NCBI GenBank assembly: GCA_050249615.1
Contig: JBFWQE010000012.1
Coordinates: forward strand, 3,075-67,074
Source: VFZN01 sp050249615
GTDB taxonomy: Bacteria > Acidobacteriota > Vicinamibacteria > Vicinamibacterales > UBA2999
Reading direction: 5' to 3'
Length of the DNA stretch: 64,000 bases
A model generated the notes under the pieces. It had not been told where the DNA came from and did no database searches. It saw nothing but the letters and a program-made list of their open reading frames with translations. Positions 54,601 through 63,706 of this stretch are shown here, piece after piece. Made by a program: the position numbers and the translations under genes. The first letter of the stretch is position 1, and the number at the start of each line of letters is the position of its first letter.

Positions 54601-55279
54601 TGAACACCACGGCGGCCTCGGCGGCGTCGAAGCCGGCCAGTGTCGCGGCAATCGTCTGGTCCGCGCCCTTGGGTACCGTGGCATCCCCCGGCGTCACTTC
54701 GATTCGATACGGGGCCGCCGCCTCGACGCTCCGGGACAGCACGAACAGGGCCGAGAGCGTCTGCCGCAGGACGGCCGGGCCGATGGTGAAGATGGCCAGC
54801 GCCACGGCGGAGACGAGGCCGACCGCGATGCTGAACCGGCGCAGCGGCTCGCGCTCGATGCGCGCGCCGTCCTCGACCGCGTGCAGCCGCTCGATAGCGG
54901 TCTCGATCATGCGCTGCACGAGCACCGGCGACGCGGCCTTGTCGCCGGGCTCCGCCATCGCGGTGACGATGGCGAACTCCAGCGACGGCTCGTGCTCCTC
55001 CAGGTAGAGCGCCACCTGCTCGTCGGTGACCTTTCGCAGGAGCGGCCGCGCGAAGAACCAGGCCGCCGCGCCGGCCAGCGCGAGACCGGCCACGATGCGG
55101 AACCAGAAGATGGAGGCCGGCGAGAAGCGGAAGTAGTCCAGGGCCGCGGCAATCGCGAACATGGCCAGCAGCCCCGCCACCAGGAAGCCCACCGCACCGC
55201 GAATGGCCAGCTTGGTCCGCCACCGCTTGCGCACCTGTCGAATCACTTCGACGAGCTCGGCGCGCGCGTATTCGTTCAT
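51680..55279 (-). CDS. DUF4175-type large membrane protein with collagen-like segment
   Basis: A 1199-aa envelope protein. Two hydrophobic segments lie near residues 27-50 and 55-78, with a third near 155-175, then a periplasmic Ig/bacterial-macroglobulin-like region (about 180-500). The rest is long and charged, rich in coiled-coil Glu/Gln/Arg (500-980), with poly-Gly stretches. Residues about 983-1050 are Gly-Gln-x repeats (GQQGQPGQPGQL-style) with strict period 3. The C-terminal 120 residues are helical. It is the core component of the operon, sitting between BatA-like and DUF4159 genes. Its role is unknown; family members are always with MoxR/DUF58/BatA. Confidence 0.87.
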   Translation of the reverse strand: MNEYARAELVEVIRQVRKRWRTKLAIRGAVGFLVAGLLAMFAIAAALDYFRFSPASIFWFRIVAGLALAGAAAWFFARPLLRKVTDEQVALYLEEHEPSLEFAIVTAMAEPGDKAASPVLVQRMIETAIERLHAVEDGARIEREPLRRFSIAVGLVSAVALAIFTIGPAVLRQTLSALFVLSRSVEAAAPYRIEVTPGDATVPKGADQTIAATLAGFDAAEAAVVFRKGAEASYERVAMLKGEDGTYEGLLFDLGDNLEYFVDAAGVRSPVFTLKVVELPYAKKLDMEYRFPAYTGLEPRKVEDGGDIAVLTGTEVRLTITPTMPTKGGRLVLGEDASVPLTAAPDGTLTTSFTATRDGFYRVELAGPDGALVTASPQYTIDILSDQTPTVTLSKPGRDTDATPVQEFAIEARADDDYAVKNLELVYSVNGGPEKTVRLFEGRQPLQEVTAGHTLYLEELGVKPGDAVSYYARATDNNAVAGPQRATSDMFFLRIRPFNKDFKPATSMGGGGGGGGGGMDQVGALSQQQRQIIAGTFNMQRDRRQMAGDKFREGMTVLTLSQSRLREQVEGLVERMNSRLVTPDPAFQKIAELLPKAAESMKSAEGKLQGQSPDGALPPEQQALQFLQQAEEEFELQVQTQQNGGGGGGGGAGSIAEDLADLFKMELDRMANQYETSQRADQQAGDQRIDELAEKLKELARRQEQELERQRRMAAGQAPRGNSSELQRALAEQAEEAARQLERLSRDQNRQDLASTARQLRDAADAMRRAAANGDASAQGQAAAAAERLREAQRQLQRSQGDRAQRDVQDAVRQAEEIAQEQKDIADDVNDLPNAGADRLGRAQMVGQRKDALEQKVASLERQLDRMANETAKDAKDTSRKLAEAANGIRENQLKEKIRYSKRAAQGGAPEDFARNLEAQIGVNIDQLRETLGQAADAASRQGQARGADALERARNLARGAESLGRRMEERARQGQSGRGDQQSQDGQPGQRGDDSSRQQGQQGQPGQQGQPGQPGQPGQLGQQGQQGQAGQQGQQGQQGKGGQQGQAGQQGTADGRMGDGDTRGGAWGGGPWGDRRPGDYYTADDIRQFRGEARRWLGEAQELRNMLREQGVDARELDEIMRRMRELDSDRVYKDVNELERLQSYVSEGVKRFEYNLRRRAGEEADRAIVAGSEDVPPEFKALVEEYYRSLSRGRTQK

Positions 55280-55291
55280 GACGGGCCCTCC

Positions 55292-57310
55292 CTAGTGCCT
55301 GACGGGCGCCAGCCGCCTCGCCAGCCACGATTCGGCAATCAAGAGCAGGATACCCGCGAACAGCAGGTACCACCAGATGCGTTGTGCCTGTTCCTGGACC
55401 TCGTCCGGGATGATCGTGGGGGTGGTCCCCGGGTCGTTCCCACCGCCGGGCTGGCCCGTCACGGCCACGGTGACCTCGGCCGGTTCCACGCGTGCGGGGT
55501 CCGACTCGGTCAGGTCCACGTTGCTGGCCACCACCTGCAACGGCTGCCCCTCGCGCGCGTCGCGCACCTCGTAGAACCCCGGCTCGGCGAGCTCGATGGC
55601 CGACGACCCCTCGGCCGGCGTCCGGCGCTGGCCCGAAGGCGTGAGAACGACCGCGCCGCTCCCGCCGGCGCTGACATCCACGGCCTGCCCCACGGTCAGC
55701 CAGCCAGGCTGCTCGCGATACCCCGAGGCCTGGCGCACCAGCTGGTGCACGAACGGCAGGTAGACGGGCTTCAGGGCCATGTCGTTCCACGACAAGTCGA
55801 GCGAGGTCGCCCACGCCAGCACCCGTCCCTTGCCCAGGACGGCCTCGACCAGCGCGGGGGTCCCGCCATCGAAGCGTGCGAGCGTCACGCTGCCGGGAGT
55901 GGTCGTGAGCACGCGGTAGCCGTACACGCGCGTGGTAGAGAAGTCGCCGCTGCGCGGGGCGCGGAACGGCTCGAACACCGCGTGGCCGTAATCGAAGCCG
56001 CTCAGCTTCGCCGCAGCGCCGCGCGTCCGGTCCTCCGTCCCGGTCACGACGGCGGGCAGCCATGACGCGCCCGAGGACCACGAGGCGCGGGGACCGAGCG
56101 CGAGCACGAGCCCTCCCCCGCCCTCGACGAAGGTCTTCAGGCGGGCCGCCAGCGCGTCGGCGATCGGGAGGTCCTGCAGCACCACGACGCGCGTGCGCGC
56201 CAGCGCCTCGGGCGTGAGCGCGTCCACCTGGTGCGTCGTGGCCTGGAAGCGCGGGCGGTCGCCAATCGCGAGCGCGCGCAGCAGGTACAGATCGCTGTCG
56301 CCCCGGCCGCCCGCGCCGACGATCATCACCGGCAGCACCTCCGGCGGACGCACGAGGGCGTGGAACGCGTTGTCCACCGCCAGGGCGTCATCGCCGAGCC
56401 GCGTGACGACGCGCATCGACGAGCCGGTGACGGCGATGGGCGCAAACGTGGTGGCGGCGGAACTCTGCGGGGCCACGTCCACCCTGGCCGACTGCACGAC
56501 GCGGCCGTCCACCTCGAGCGCGAGGGAGACCCCGCTGGCCGGGATCGTCCCGCGGTTCACCACGCCGGCCGTCACGGCAACACGCTCGGGACCCTGATCG
56601 TTCACGCGCTGCAGCGACAGCGGCGTGACCGAGAGGTTCGGGGCCGCCGCCGGTTCGACCGCGATCGGGGTGAACGCGCTCCCCAGAGGCAGGCGGAACG
56701 CCTCGTCCGGCTGCCAGCCGGCCCGCTGGAAATCCGAGACGAGGATGGCCTCCTTGCGCGGCAGCTGCGACTCGGCCAGCAGGCTGGAGGCCAGTTTCAA
56801 CGCGGGCGCGTAGCGGGTCGGGCCGGCGGACGGGAGCGCCGCCTCGACCTCCGTCACCACGCGCGAGACGTCCGCGCTCGAGCGCAGCACCAGCTCCGCC
56901 GTCGAGGAGAACAGGACGAGCGATACCCGGTCCAAGGCGGACAGGCCCTGCAGCGCCTGACGCGCGGCCTGCTGCGCCCGCGGCCACGTATCGCCCGCCC
57001 CCATGCTGTAGGACCGGTCCAGCAGCAGCACCACTTCGCGCGCGCCGCCGGCCGCGGCCGAGAGCTCCGAGCCGCGCACGAAGGGCCGTGCGAACGCCGC
57101 CACGATGAGCGCCAGGGCCGCGGCGCGGAGCGCCAGCAGCAGCCAGTCGCGGATCCGCCGCCGCTTCACCGACTCGTATGGGATCTTCCGCAGGAACATC
57201 AGCGACGGGAACTCGACGACGGTCCGGCGCTCGCGCTGCGTCAGGTGAATCAGCACCGGCACCGCGATCGCGGCGAGCCCGAGCAGGAAGAGGGGGGCCA
57301 GGAAGGTCAT
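55292..57310 (-). CDS. BatA/VWA-type membrane protein
   Basis: A 672-aa protein with the BatA N-terminal membrane domain (helices about 3-22 and 56-76, with the usual LIHLTQRERRTVVEFPSL between). The VWA domain has a MIDAS DRSYS at 98-102. A C-terminal region resembles a glutamine-amidotransferase-like fold (VVLQDLPIADALAARLKTFVEGGGGLVLALG), and a final helix ends WWYLLFAGILLLIAESWLARR. Start overlaps the DUF58 gene's end by 4 bases. Would face the periplasm and work with MoxR and DUF58. Confidence 0.9.
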   Translation of the reverse strand: MTFLAPLFLLGLAAIAVPVLIHLTQRERRTVVEFPSLMFLRKIPYESVKRRRIRDWLLLALRAAALALIVAAFARPFVRGSELSAAAGGAREVVLLLDRSYSMGAGDTWPRAQQAARQALQGLSALDRVSLVLFSSTAELVLRSSADVSRVVTEVEAALPSAGPTRYAPALKLASSLLAESQLPRKEAILVSDFQRAGWQPDEAFRLPLGSAFTPIAVEPAAAPNLSVTPLSLQRVNDQGPERVAVTAGVVNRGTIPASGVSLALEVDGRVVQSARVDVAPQSSAATTFAPIAVTGSSMRVVTRLGDDALAVDNAFHALVRPPEVLPVMIVGAGGRGDSDLYLLRALAIGDRPRFQATTHQVDALTPEALARTRVVVLQDLPIADALAARLKTFVEGGGGLVLALGPRASWSSGASWLPAVVTGTEDRTRGAAAKLSGFDYGHAVFEPFRAPRSGDFSTTRVYGYRVLTTTPGSVTLARFDGGTPALVEAVLGKGRVLAWATSLDLSWNDMALKPVYLPFVHQLVRQASGYREQPGWLTVGQAVDVSAGGSGAVVLTPSGQRRTPAEGSSAIELAEPGFYEVRDAREGQPLQVVASNVDLTESDPARVEPAEVTVAVTGQPGGGNDPGTTPTIIPDEVQEQAQRIWWYLLFAGILLLIAESWLARRLAPVRH

Positions 57311-58215
57311 CGCGTGCGCGTCAGCCGGTCACGAATCGACAGGTACTGGAACAGGGCGTGATCGAGCGGCATGGACGTCTTGAGCAGCATGTAGTCCACC
57401 CGCTGCGCCGCGGCACGCGCGGTGAGCTCGTCGATGTGCGCCTTCACGAGCGCGCGGTACTGGTCGGCCAGCGCATCGGGCACGATCGGCATCTGTTCGC
57501 CGCTCTCCAGGTCCTCGAAGCTGGCGGGATCCGGAAAGGAGAACTCGATCTCCATGGGATCCAGCACGTGGAACAGGATCACGTCGTTGCCGCGGAAGCG
57601 GATCGGCCCGATGCCCTCGAAGATCTCGTCGGGCTCCGCGTAGAAGTCCGAGATCACGACGACGATGCCGCGTCGCCCGAAGTGCTCGGCCAGCTTCTTG
57701 AGCGGCGGCCCGATCCGGCCCGGCCGCTCGGCCTTCGCGCGATCGATGGTGTGCAGCACCACGTCCAGGTGCTTGGCGGAGGGCGGCACGAACTCCACGA
57801 CCTCGCTGTCGAAGGTCACCAGCCCGACACGGTCCCTCTGCTGGTGCACCAGGTAGGTGAGGCACGCCGCCAGCGTCTTCGCGTAGTCCAGCTTGCTCAA
57901 CCGCGCGCCGAAGGCCATCGACCGCGACACGTCGAGCAGCACCGAGAAGTTGGCGTTGGAGTCGGCCTCGAACTCCTTGAGGAAATAGCGATCCGTGCGC
58001 GCGAAGACCTTCCAGTCCACGCGACGGATGTCGTCACCCGGCACGTAGCCGCGATGCTCGGCGAAGTCCACCGACGCGCCGAAGAACGGCGAGCGGTGCA
58101 GGCCGTTGATGACGCCGTCCACCACCGTGCGCGCGACGAACTCCAGGTTCCCCACGCGCGCGAGGACCGCGGGATCCACGAACCGGGCGCCGGGCGTGAT
58201 CGCGTGCTCGCTCAT
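57307..58215 (-). CDS. DUF58 domain protein (VWA-like)
   Basis: A 302-aa DUF58 protein of the MoxR-Bat operon type, cytoplasmic by lack of signal. RTVVDGVINGLHRSPFFGASVDFAEHRGYVPGDDIRRVDWKVFARTDRYFLKEFE is the DUF58 hallmark block (residues about 33-88, given here as a guide only by its key words HRSPFFG, GDDIRRVDWK and RTDRY). A VWA-like core follows with DVSRSM. It lies 12 bases after moxR-type ATPase gene. In such systems MoxR acts on VWA/DUF58 partners. Confidence 0.92.
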   Translation of the reverse strand: MSEHAITPGARFVDPAVLARVGNLEFVARTVVDGVINGLHRSPFFGASVDFAEHRGYVPGDDIRRVDWKVFARTDRYFLKEFEADSNANFSVLLDVSRSMAFGARLSKLDYAKTLAACLTYLVHQQRDRVGLVTFDSEVVEFVPPSAKHLDVVLHTIDRAKAERPGRIGPPLKKLAEHFGRRGIVVVISDFYAEPDEIFEGIGPIRFRGNDVILFHVLDPMEIEFSFPDPASFEDLESGEQMPIVPDALADQYRALVKAHIDELTARAAAQRVDYMLLKTSMPLDHALFQYLSIRDRLTRTR

Positions 58216-58227
58216 CGCGGTTCTCCG

Positions 58228-59244
<1,017 letters not shown>

Positions 59245-59268
59245 CGTCTCCACGTGTCCCTCGCTCTC

Positions 59269-59310
59269 TGAGGTCTTGAGGTCTTGAGGCCCTGAGGTCT
59301 TGAAGTCCTG
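59269..59310. repeat. GAGGTCTT array upstream of moxR-type gene
   Basis: Four to five degenerate units of TGAGGTCT(T) in the 80-base gap between the DUF4159 stop and the MoxR start, within the operon. No inverse arm seen. Confidence 0.65.
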
Positions 59311-59324
59311 GGGTGCCCGGCACC

Positions 59325-60086
59325 CTAGTGCGTCATCGCATAGATGACGTAGTTCACGCCGTACTTGTACGCCTCGTTCGACAGGTCCACCGGCATCCAG
59401 CCCGTGTCCGAGAACTCCCACAGCTCGCCGAGGTCGTGGTTGTAGTTGGCGACGGCCAGCAGCCGCTTCCTCGGGTCGTTGTCCTCGAAGATGCCCAGGA
59501 ACGCGGCCTCGCCGTAATACCCCTCGGTGACGAGCGCGTTGATGTCGAAGAACGAGTGGAACACGGGATGGCTCGCATCGAGCGGCACCCAGCGCGCCTC
59601 GGGGAGCACTTCCGCCATGCGCGCCTGCAGGTTCGACCAGTGCTGCGGGCCGCGGAAGTCGTCGAAGATGATGAAGCCGCCCTTCTGCAGGTAGGCCCGC
59701 AGGCCGTCGGTCTCCGCGTCGTTGAGCGTCCAGAATCCCGGCTCGGACATGTAGACCACGGGATAGAGCCCCAGGTCGGGATCGTCCAGCGAGAGGATGT
59801 TGCTCTCGTCCCTCAGCGTCCGCGTGAAGGTGATGTCCTCCAGGATGCGCTGGAAGTGCCAGTCGGCGCGCGGGTAGTCGTGCGCCCAGCCCGGGTCGCG
59901 GCGGAAGCCGCCCTGGTACCGCAGCCTCACGAACGAGAACCGCCCGTCGTACTCCACGCGTGCTTCGGCCGGCACGGGATTGAACCGCCCTCGCCCGCGG
60001 AAGAACCCGTCCTGCGCGAAGGCCGCGCCGCCCACGAGGGCGGCCAGCACCGTCCCCGTCACGATCCTACGGAAGGCCGACGACAC
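59325..60086 (-). CDS. DUF4159 domain-containing exported protein (paralogue 3)
   Basis: A 253-aa DUF4159 protein with a signal peptide (about 1-24, VLAALVGGAAFAQ). Shared segments: YDGRFSFVRLRY, LRAYLQKGGFIIFDDFRGPQHW and YKYGVNYVIYAMTH. It is more diverged from the pair at 50-51.7 kb than they are from each other. Its start overlaps the end of the 760-aa gene by 20 bases, near the head of the operon. Confidence 0.87.
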   Translation of the reverse strand: MSSAFRRIVTGTVLAALVGGAAFAQDGFFRGRGRFNPVPAEARVEYDGRFSFVRLRYQGGFRRDPGWAHDYPRADWHFQRILEDITFTRTLRDESNILSLDDPDLGLYPVVYMSEPGFWTLNDAETDGLRAYLQKGGFIIFDDFRGPQHWSNLQARMAEVLPEARWVPLDASHPVFHSFFDINALVTEGYYGEAAFLGIFEDNDPRKRLLAVANYNHDLGELWEFSDTGWMPVDLSNEAYKYGVNYVIYAMTH

Positions 60087-62349
60087 GCCGGTACCCCCAT
60101 TCCGCGCAGAGCAGACCCACGATCAGCAGCAGCACGATGGGCATGTTCCAGAGGTCGTGCTCTTCCACGGTCGTGACGCCACGGCCCGTGTAGCGGAGAT
60201 CGTCCGCCAGCGTCGCGGCGTTGCCGGCCTGGTAGTAGCGGCCGCCCGTCTCTTCCGCGACGCGCTGGAGCGTGCCCGTCCGCAGCGTGGCGTCGAAGTA
60301 CTCCTGCTCGCCCGGCGCCGCACGCACGTGCGAGACCGCCGCCCCCACCTCCGTGCCCGCACGTGAGGCCCGCACGCGCACTTCGTACCACCCGGGCGCC
60401 GCCGCCGGGAAGTCGCCCGCGTACTCGCCCGCCTCCTCTCCGCTCCACGCCATCGGGACGTCCGTCACGCCGCCGTCCGGCCCGGTGACCGTCGCCGTCA
60501 CGGTGGCATCGTTCAACTCGACAAAGGCCTTGTCGGCCACCGACGCCGTGAAGCTCACCGTGGCCCCGGGCTCGACGCGATCGGATGCCGTGCGGATCTC
60601 CACCTGGTCGGGCACCTCGTCCACCACCCACCGCAGGAGCTGCCGCCAGTAGTTCTCGTGCGTCAGATCCTCGACGGGAATGGTGGCGTGCATCTGCCAG
60701 ACCCACGAGTCCTGCGGGGTGAATGCGAAGGCCTTGCCGCGGCCATAACGCTGGAACACCAGCACCGGGTAGTCGCGCCGCGCGCCATCCTGGGCCGACA
60801 GCAGCACCGTGGCGCCCGGCTTCACGCGGTCCAGCCGGTTCACCGCCGTCACCGGCGGCAGGGTATTCCAGCGCTCGACCGAGGCAGCCTCGGTGCCCGC
60901 CACCTGCGTCACCGCGCTCGCCGCCCCGGCGCGGGTGGGCCGCACCTGCAGGCGCATCACCTCGCCCTCCTTCTGACGCAGGCTCGCGTCCAGGACGACC
61001 GGCAGCGCGTCGGCCACCGCGGTGCCGGCATAGCCCCCCTCGCTGAACGCCCGTGGTCCGCCCAAGGCCAGCAGGCCCCCGCCTCGCCGGTCCACGAACT
61101 CCGCGATCATCCGGAGCTGGTCGCCCGTGAACGAACCGGCCTCGATGCTGCCGAGCACGAGGCCGCGGTAGGCGAACAGTTCTTCCCGCGTCTTCGGGAA
61201 GCCCGCCACGAGCTCGTCCGGCGTGTCGACGCCCAGCCGCAGGTACTTGTTGTCCGCCGTCCGCTGCAGCGCCACCACCTCGACGTTCTCGTCTTCGGTG
61301 ACCGCGCGGCGGATGAACTTCAGCTCGAAGCGGGGCTCGCCCTCGAAGTAGAGGATCTTCTCGCGGCGATCCCGCACGTCGATGAGCGCTTCGCGATGGT
61401 TGTTCTCCGTCACCAGCTCGCCCGGCATCGTCGGCACGCGGAACCGCAGCACGCGCGGGCCTTCGTCCTCCACCGTGATGCGCACAGGGACGGTGGCCGG
61501 CGCGCCGGCCGAGGGCAGCGTCACCTGCTGCGTGCTGACGATGCGGCCCTCGTCCTCCACGTCGAGGGTGACCGACTGGCCGTCGTAGCCCTGCTGCGCG
61601 ATGACCACGTCCACCAGCAGCGTGGTGCCCTTGAGCGCCGTGCGGGGCGTGGACACGCGGCCGACCTGGATGTCGCGGTCCAGCGTCTCGCGCCCGACGC
61701 CCACCGTGAAGACGGGAACGGCCTCGGCCTTCAGCCCGAGCAGCGCCTCCCCGAGCGCGGTGTCGGCGGTATCGGCCCCGTCGCTCACCATCACCAGTCC
61801 CGCCAGCGGCAACCCCGCCAGTTCCTGTCGGGCCGCCGTGAGGGCCGCACCCAGTCGCGTCTCGGTGCCGTCGAAACCGAGGTCCCGTCCCTGCACCGCG
61901 CGGGTGGCGGTGGACGAAAAACGGAACACGCGCACGGTGAAGCGGTCGGCCAGCGCCTTCAGCGCGCCGGCGTCGAGCGCGCCGAAGTCCGACTGCACGT
62001 AGGAGGCGCGCGGCTGGCCGTCCACATCGGCAATCTGCATCGAGCGCGAGTCGTCCAGCAGCACGCCGACGACGTTCTGCTGCGGAACGGCCGCGCGCAC
62101 CACGAGGACGGGCCGGAACAGGCAGGCCAGCACCAGCAGGAGCAACGCCACCCGTACGGCAGTGAGGACGATCCGGTCGCGCAGCGGCAGGCGCGAGCGG
62201 GTGCGATAGCTGATCACGGCCACCGCAATCGCCACGGCGGTGACGGCCACGGCGACGAACGAGCCGGTCCACGCCGCCCACCGGATCTCCCCTTGCGCGA
62301 ACATCGCCGGGGAGTGCTCGAAAAAGAAACGAAAGAGGGCCTCGAACAC
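60067..62349 (-). CDS. Membrane VWA / glutamine-amidotransferase-like protein
   Basis: A 760-aa membrane protein. Helices at about 28-48 and 60-84 are followed by a VWA-like domain with MIDAS DDSRS (99-103). A class I glutamine amidotransferase-like region follows (EKILYFEGEPRFELKFIRRAV; LRMIAEFVDRRGGGLLALGGPRAFSEGG), then Ig-like sheets and a final helix (NMPIVLLLIVGLLCAEWGYRR). First gene of the eight-gene operon that runs left through DUF4159, MoxR, DUF58, BatA, DUF4175 and two more DUF4159 genes. Homologues always travel with this set; function unknown. Confidence 0.88.
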   Translation of the reverse strand: MFEALFRFFFEHSPAMFAQGEIRWAAWTGSFVAVAVTAVAIAVAVISYRTRSRLPLRDRIVLTAVRVALLLLVLACLFRPVLVVRAAVPQQNVVGVLLDDSRSMQIADVDGQPRASYVQSDFGALDAGALKALADRFTVRVFRFSSTATRAVQGRDLGFDGTETRLGAALTAARQELAGLPLAGLVMVSDGADTADTALGEALLGLKAEAVPVFTVGVGRETLDRDIQVGRVSTPRTALKGTTLLVDVVIAQQGYDGQSVTLDVEDEGRIVSTQQVTLPSAGAPATVPVRITVEDEGPRVLRFRVPTMPGELVTENNHREALIDVRDRREKILYFEGEPRFELKFIRRAVTEDENVEVVALQRTADNKYLRLGVDTPDELVAGFPKTREELFAYRGLVLGSIEAGSFTGDQLRMIAEFVDRRGGGLLALGGPRAFSEGGYAGTAVADALPVVLDASLRQKEGEVMRLQVRPTRAGAASAVTQVAGTEAASVERWNTLPPVTAVNRLDRVKPGATVLLSAQDGARRDYPVLVFQRYGRGKAFAFTPQDSWVWQMHATIPVEDLTHENYWRQLLRWVVDEVPDQVEIRTASDRVEPGATVSFTASVADKAFVELNDATVTATVTGPDGGVTDVPMAWSGEEAGEYAGDFPAAAPGWYEVRVRASRAGTEVGAAVSHVRAAPGEQEYFDATLRTGTLQRVAEETGGRYYQAGNAATLADDLRYTGRGVTTVEEHDLWNMPIVLLLIVGLLCAEWGYRRVVGLP

Positions 62350-62461
62350 GGAGATCTCCGGCGATTCTACATGCGTCTGCGCGCCGCGGCGCCAGGCTTC
62401 TCAAGCGGCGCCAGCGCGGCCGCCCGCGGCCGCCTCGGCATTCCACGGTAGGCTATCCGGC

Positions 62462-63478
62462 ATGACCGTGCCCCCGATGTCTCGCCGTGCCCTGCTCGGC
62501 CTGGCCGGCGCGCTCGTCGCGCCTCGTCTGGCCTCGCTCGCGATGGCTCAATCTGTCAGACGCGCCGCCGTGGCCAACGGTCGCCGCTTCCTGCAGTACG
62601 ACGTCTTCACCGACCGGCCCCTCACGGGCAACCAGCTGGCGGTCTTCTTCGACACCGCGGGGCTCACGACGGAGCAGATGGCCGCCATGACCCGGGAAAC
62701 GAATTTCTCGGAGGCCACCTTCGTGTTCCCGGCCGAGCGGGCGGGCACCGACATCCGGCTCCGGATCTTCGGTCGCGGCGGCGAGATGCCGTTTGCCGGT
62801 CACCCCGTCATCGGCTCGACGTTCGCCCTGGCCGACGACGGTGTCATCCGGCCCGGGAGACAAGAGTTCACGTTTGGCCTCAACATCGGCCCGACGCTGG
62901 TCGAGCTGGAATGGCAGGACGACCGCCTGGCCTTCGCGTGGATGACCCAGCAGCGTCCGGCCTTCGGCCCGGCTATGCCGCAGCCAGAGGCGGTCGTGGC
63001 GGCGCTCGGTGTCCCGCCGGCGGCTCTCATGCCCGGCCTGCCTGTCCAGGAAGTGAACTGCGGGTCGGCGTTCTATTTCGTCCCGCTGGCCACGCGGGCA
63101 GCCGTCGACCAGGCCGCGCTCGACACGCGCGCCATGGGCGCCGTGTTCGAAAAAGCCGGCCTCACGCGGCGGGGCGTCTTCATCTTCTCGCCCGAAGAGG
63201 CCAGCGACGGTGCGACCGTCTACAGCCGCATGCTCGGCGCGACGGCCGAGGACCCCGCCACCGGCTCAGCCAGCGGGCCGCTGGGCTGCTACCTCGTCCG
63301 CCACGGCCTCGTGCCCGTCGCGCGGGCCGGCGACATCGTCAGCGCGCAGGGCGTGAAGATGAACCGCCCCAGCCGCGTCCACATCCGCATCGATGCCACC
63401 GCGCCCGACGCCATCACGCGCGTGCGCGTGGGCGGCGCCAGCGTGCTGGTGGGCGAGGGCAGATTGAGGCCCTCGTAG
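62462..63478 (+). CDS. PhzF-family isomerase/epimerase-like protein with Tat-like leader
   Basis: A 338-aa PhzF/DapF-fold protein. The core starts near residue 42 (RFLQYDVFTDRPLTGNQLAVFFD); the catalytic Glu is in NFSEATFVF, and GGEMPFAGHPVIGS and EDPATGSASGPLGCYL are typical. Unusually, it has an N-terminal leader MSRRALLGLAGALVAPRLA (from Met 6), with twin Arg and a hydrophobic core, then AMAQ as a possible cleavage site. This suggests export by Tat, odd for a family normally cytoplasmic. ATG 62462 or 62477. Substrate unknown. No ribosome site is clear; TAGGCT lies 7 bases upstream. Confidence 0.88.
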   Translation: MTVPPMSRRALLGLAGALVAPRLASLAMAQSVRRAAVANGRRFLQYDVFTDRPLTGNQLAVFFDTAGLTTEQMAAMTRETNFSEATFVFPAERAGTDIRLRIFGRGGEMPFAGHPVIGSTFALADDGVIRPGRQEFTFGLNIGPTLVELEWQDDRLAFAWMTQQRPAFGPAMPQPEAVVAALGVPPAALMPGLPVQEVNCGSAFYFVPLATRAAVDQAALDTRAMGAVFEKAGLTRRGVFIFSPEEASDGATVYSRMLGATAEDPATGSASGPLGCYLVRHGLVPVARAGDIVSAQGVKMNRPSRVHIRIDATAPDAITRVRVGGASVLVGEGRLRPS

Positions 63479-63480
63479 GC

Positions 63481-63655
63481 GCCGCCTCGCGGCGGAGACG
63501 CGCCCTCGGCGCGTAGGCGCGCGCTCGGCGTGCGCATGACAGAGCGTTCGTCCCCACCGCGCGAAGCGCGGCCTGAGGACCGAAGGCCTGCCCTGCCGGA
63601 GGCCCACCGCAGGCCCTACCGAAGGCCCACCGAGCGGCGAAGCCGCGAGGCCTCG
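63481..63655. repeat. Cluster of short GC-rich hairpins (second)
   Basis: Palindromes such as GCCGCCTCGCGGCGG, CGCGCGAAGCGCGG and GCGGCGAAGCCGC are mixed with direct repeats GGCCCACCG and GGCCCTACCGAAGGC. The composition matches the spacer at 49845-50015. No gene is seen in this 228-base gap. Confidence 0.6.
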
Positions 63656-63659
63656 AAGC

Positions 63660-63665
63660 TATAAT
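63660..63665 (+). promoter_or_regulatory. Candidate -10 for ilvE
   Basis: TATAAT, a perfect -10, 41 bases before the ilvE GTG; no clear -35. A GGAGG ribosome site lies at about 63697-63701. Confidence 0.45.
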
Positions 63666-63706
63666 CCTCCGTAGCCTGACAGCTGCCTGTCTTCCCGGAG
63701 GTTCCC

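Noticed and set aside
52172..56065. A 1297-aa open frame opposite DUF4175 and BatA genes
   Set aside because: Leu-rich antisense shadow over codon-biased genes; its N-terminal half is the reverse of the collagen-like tract.
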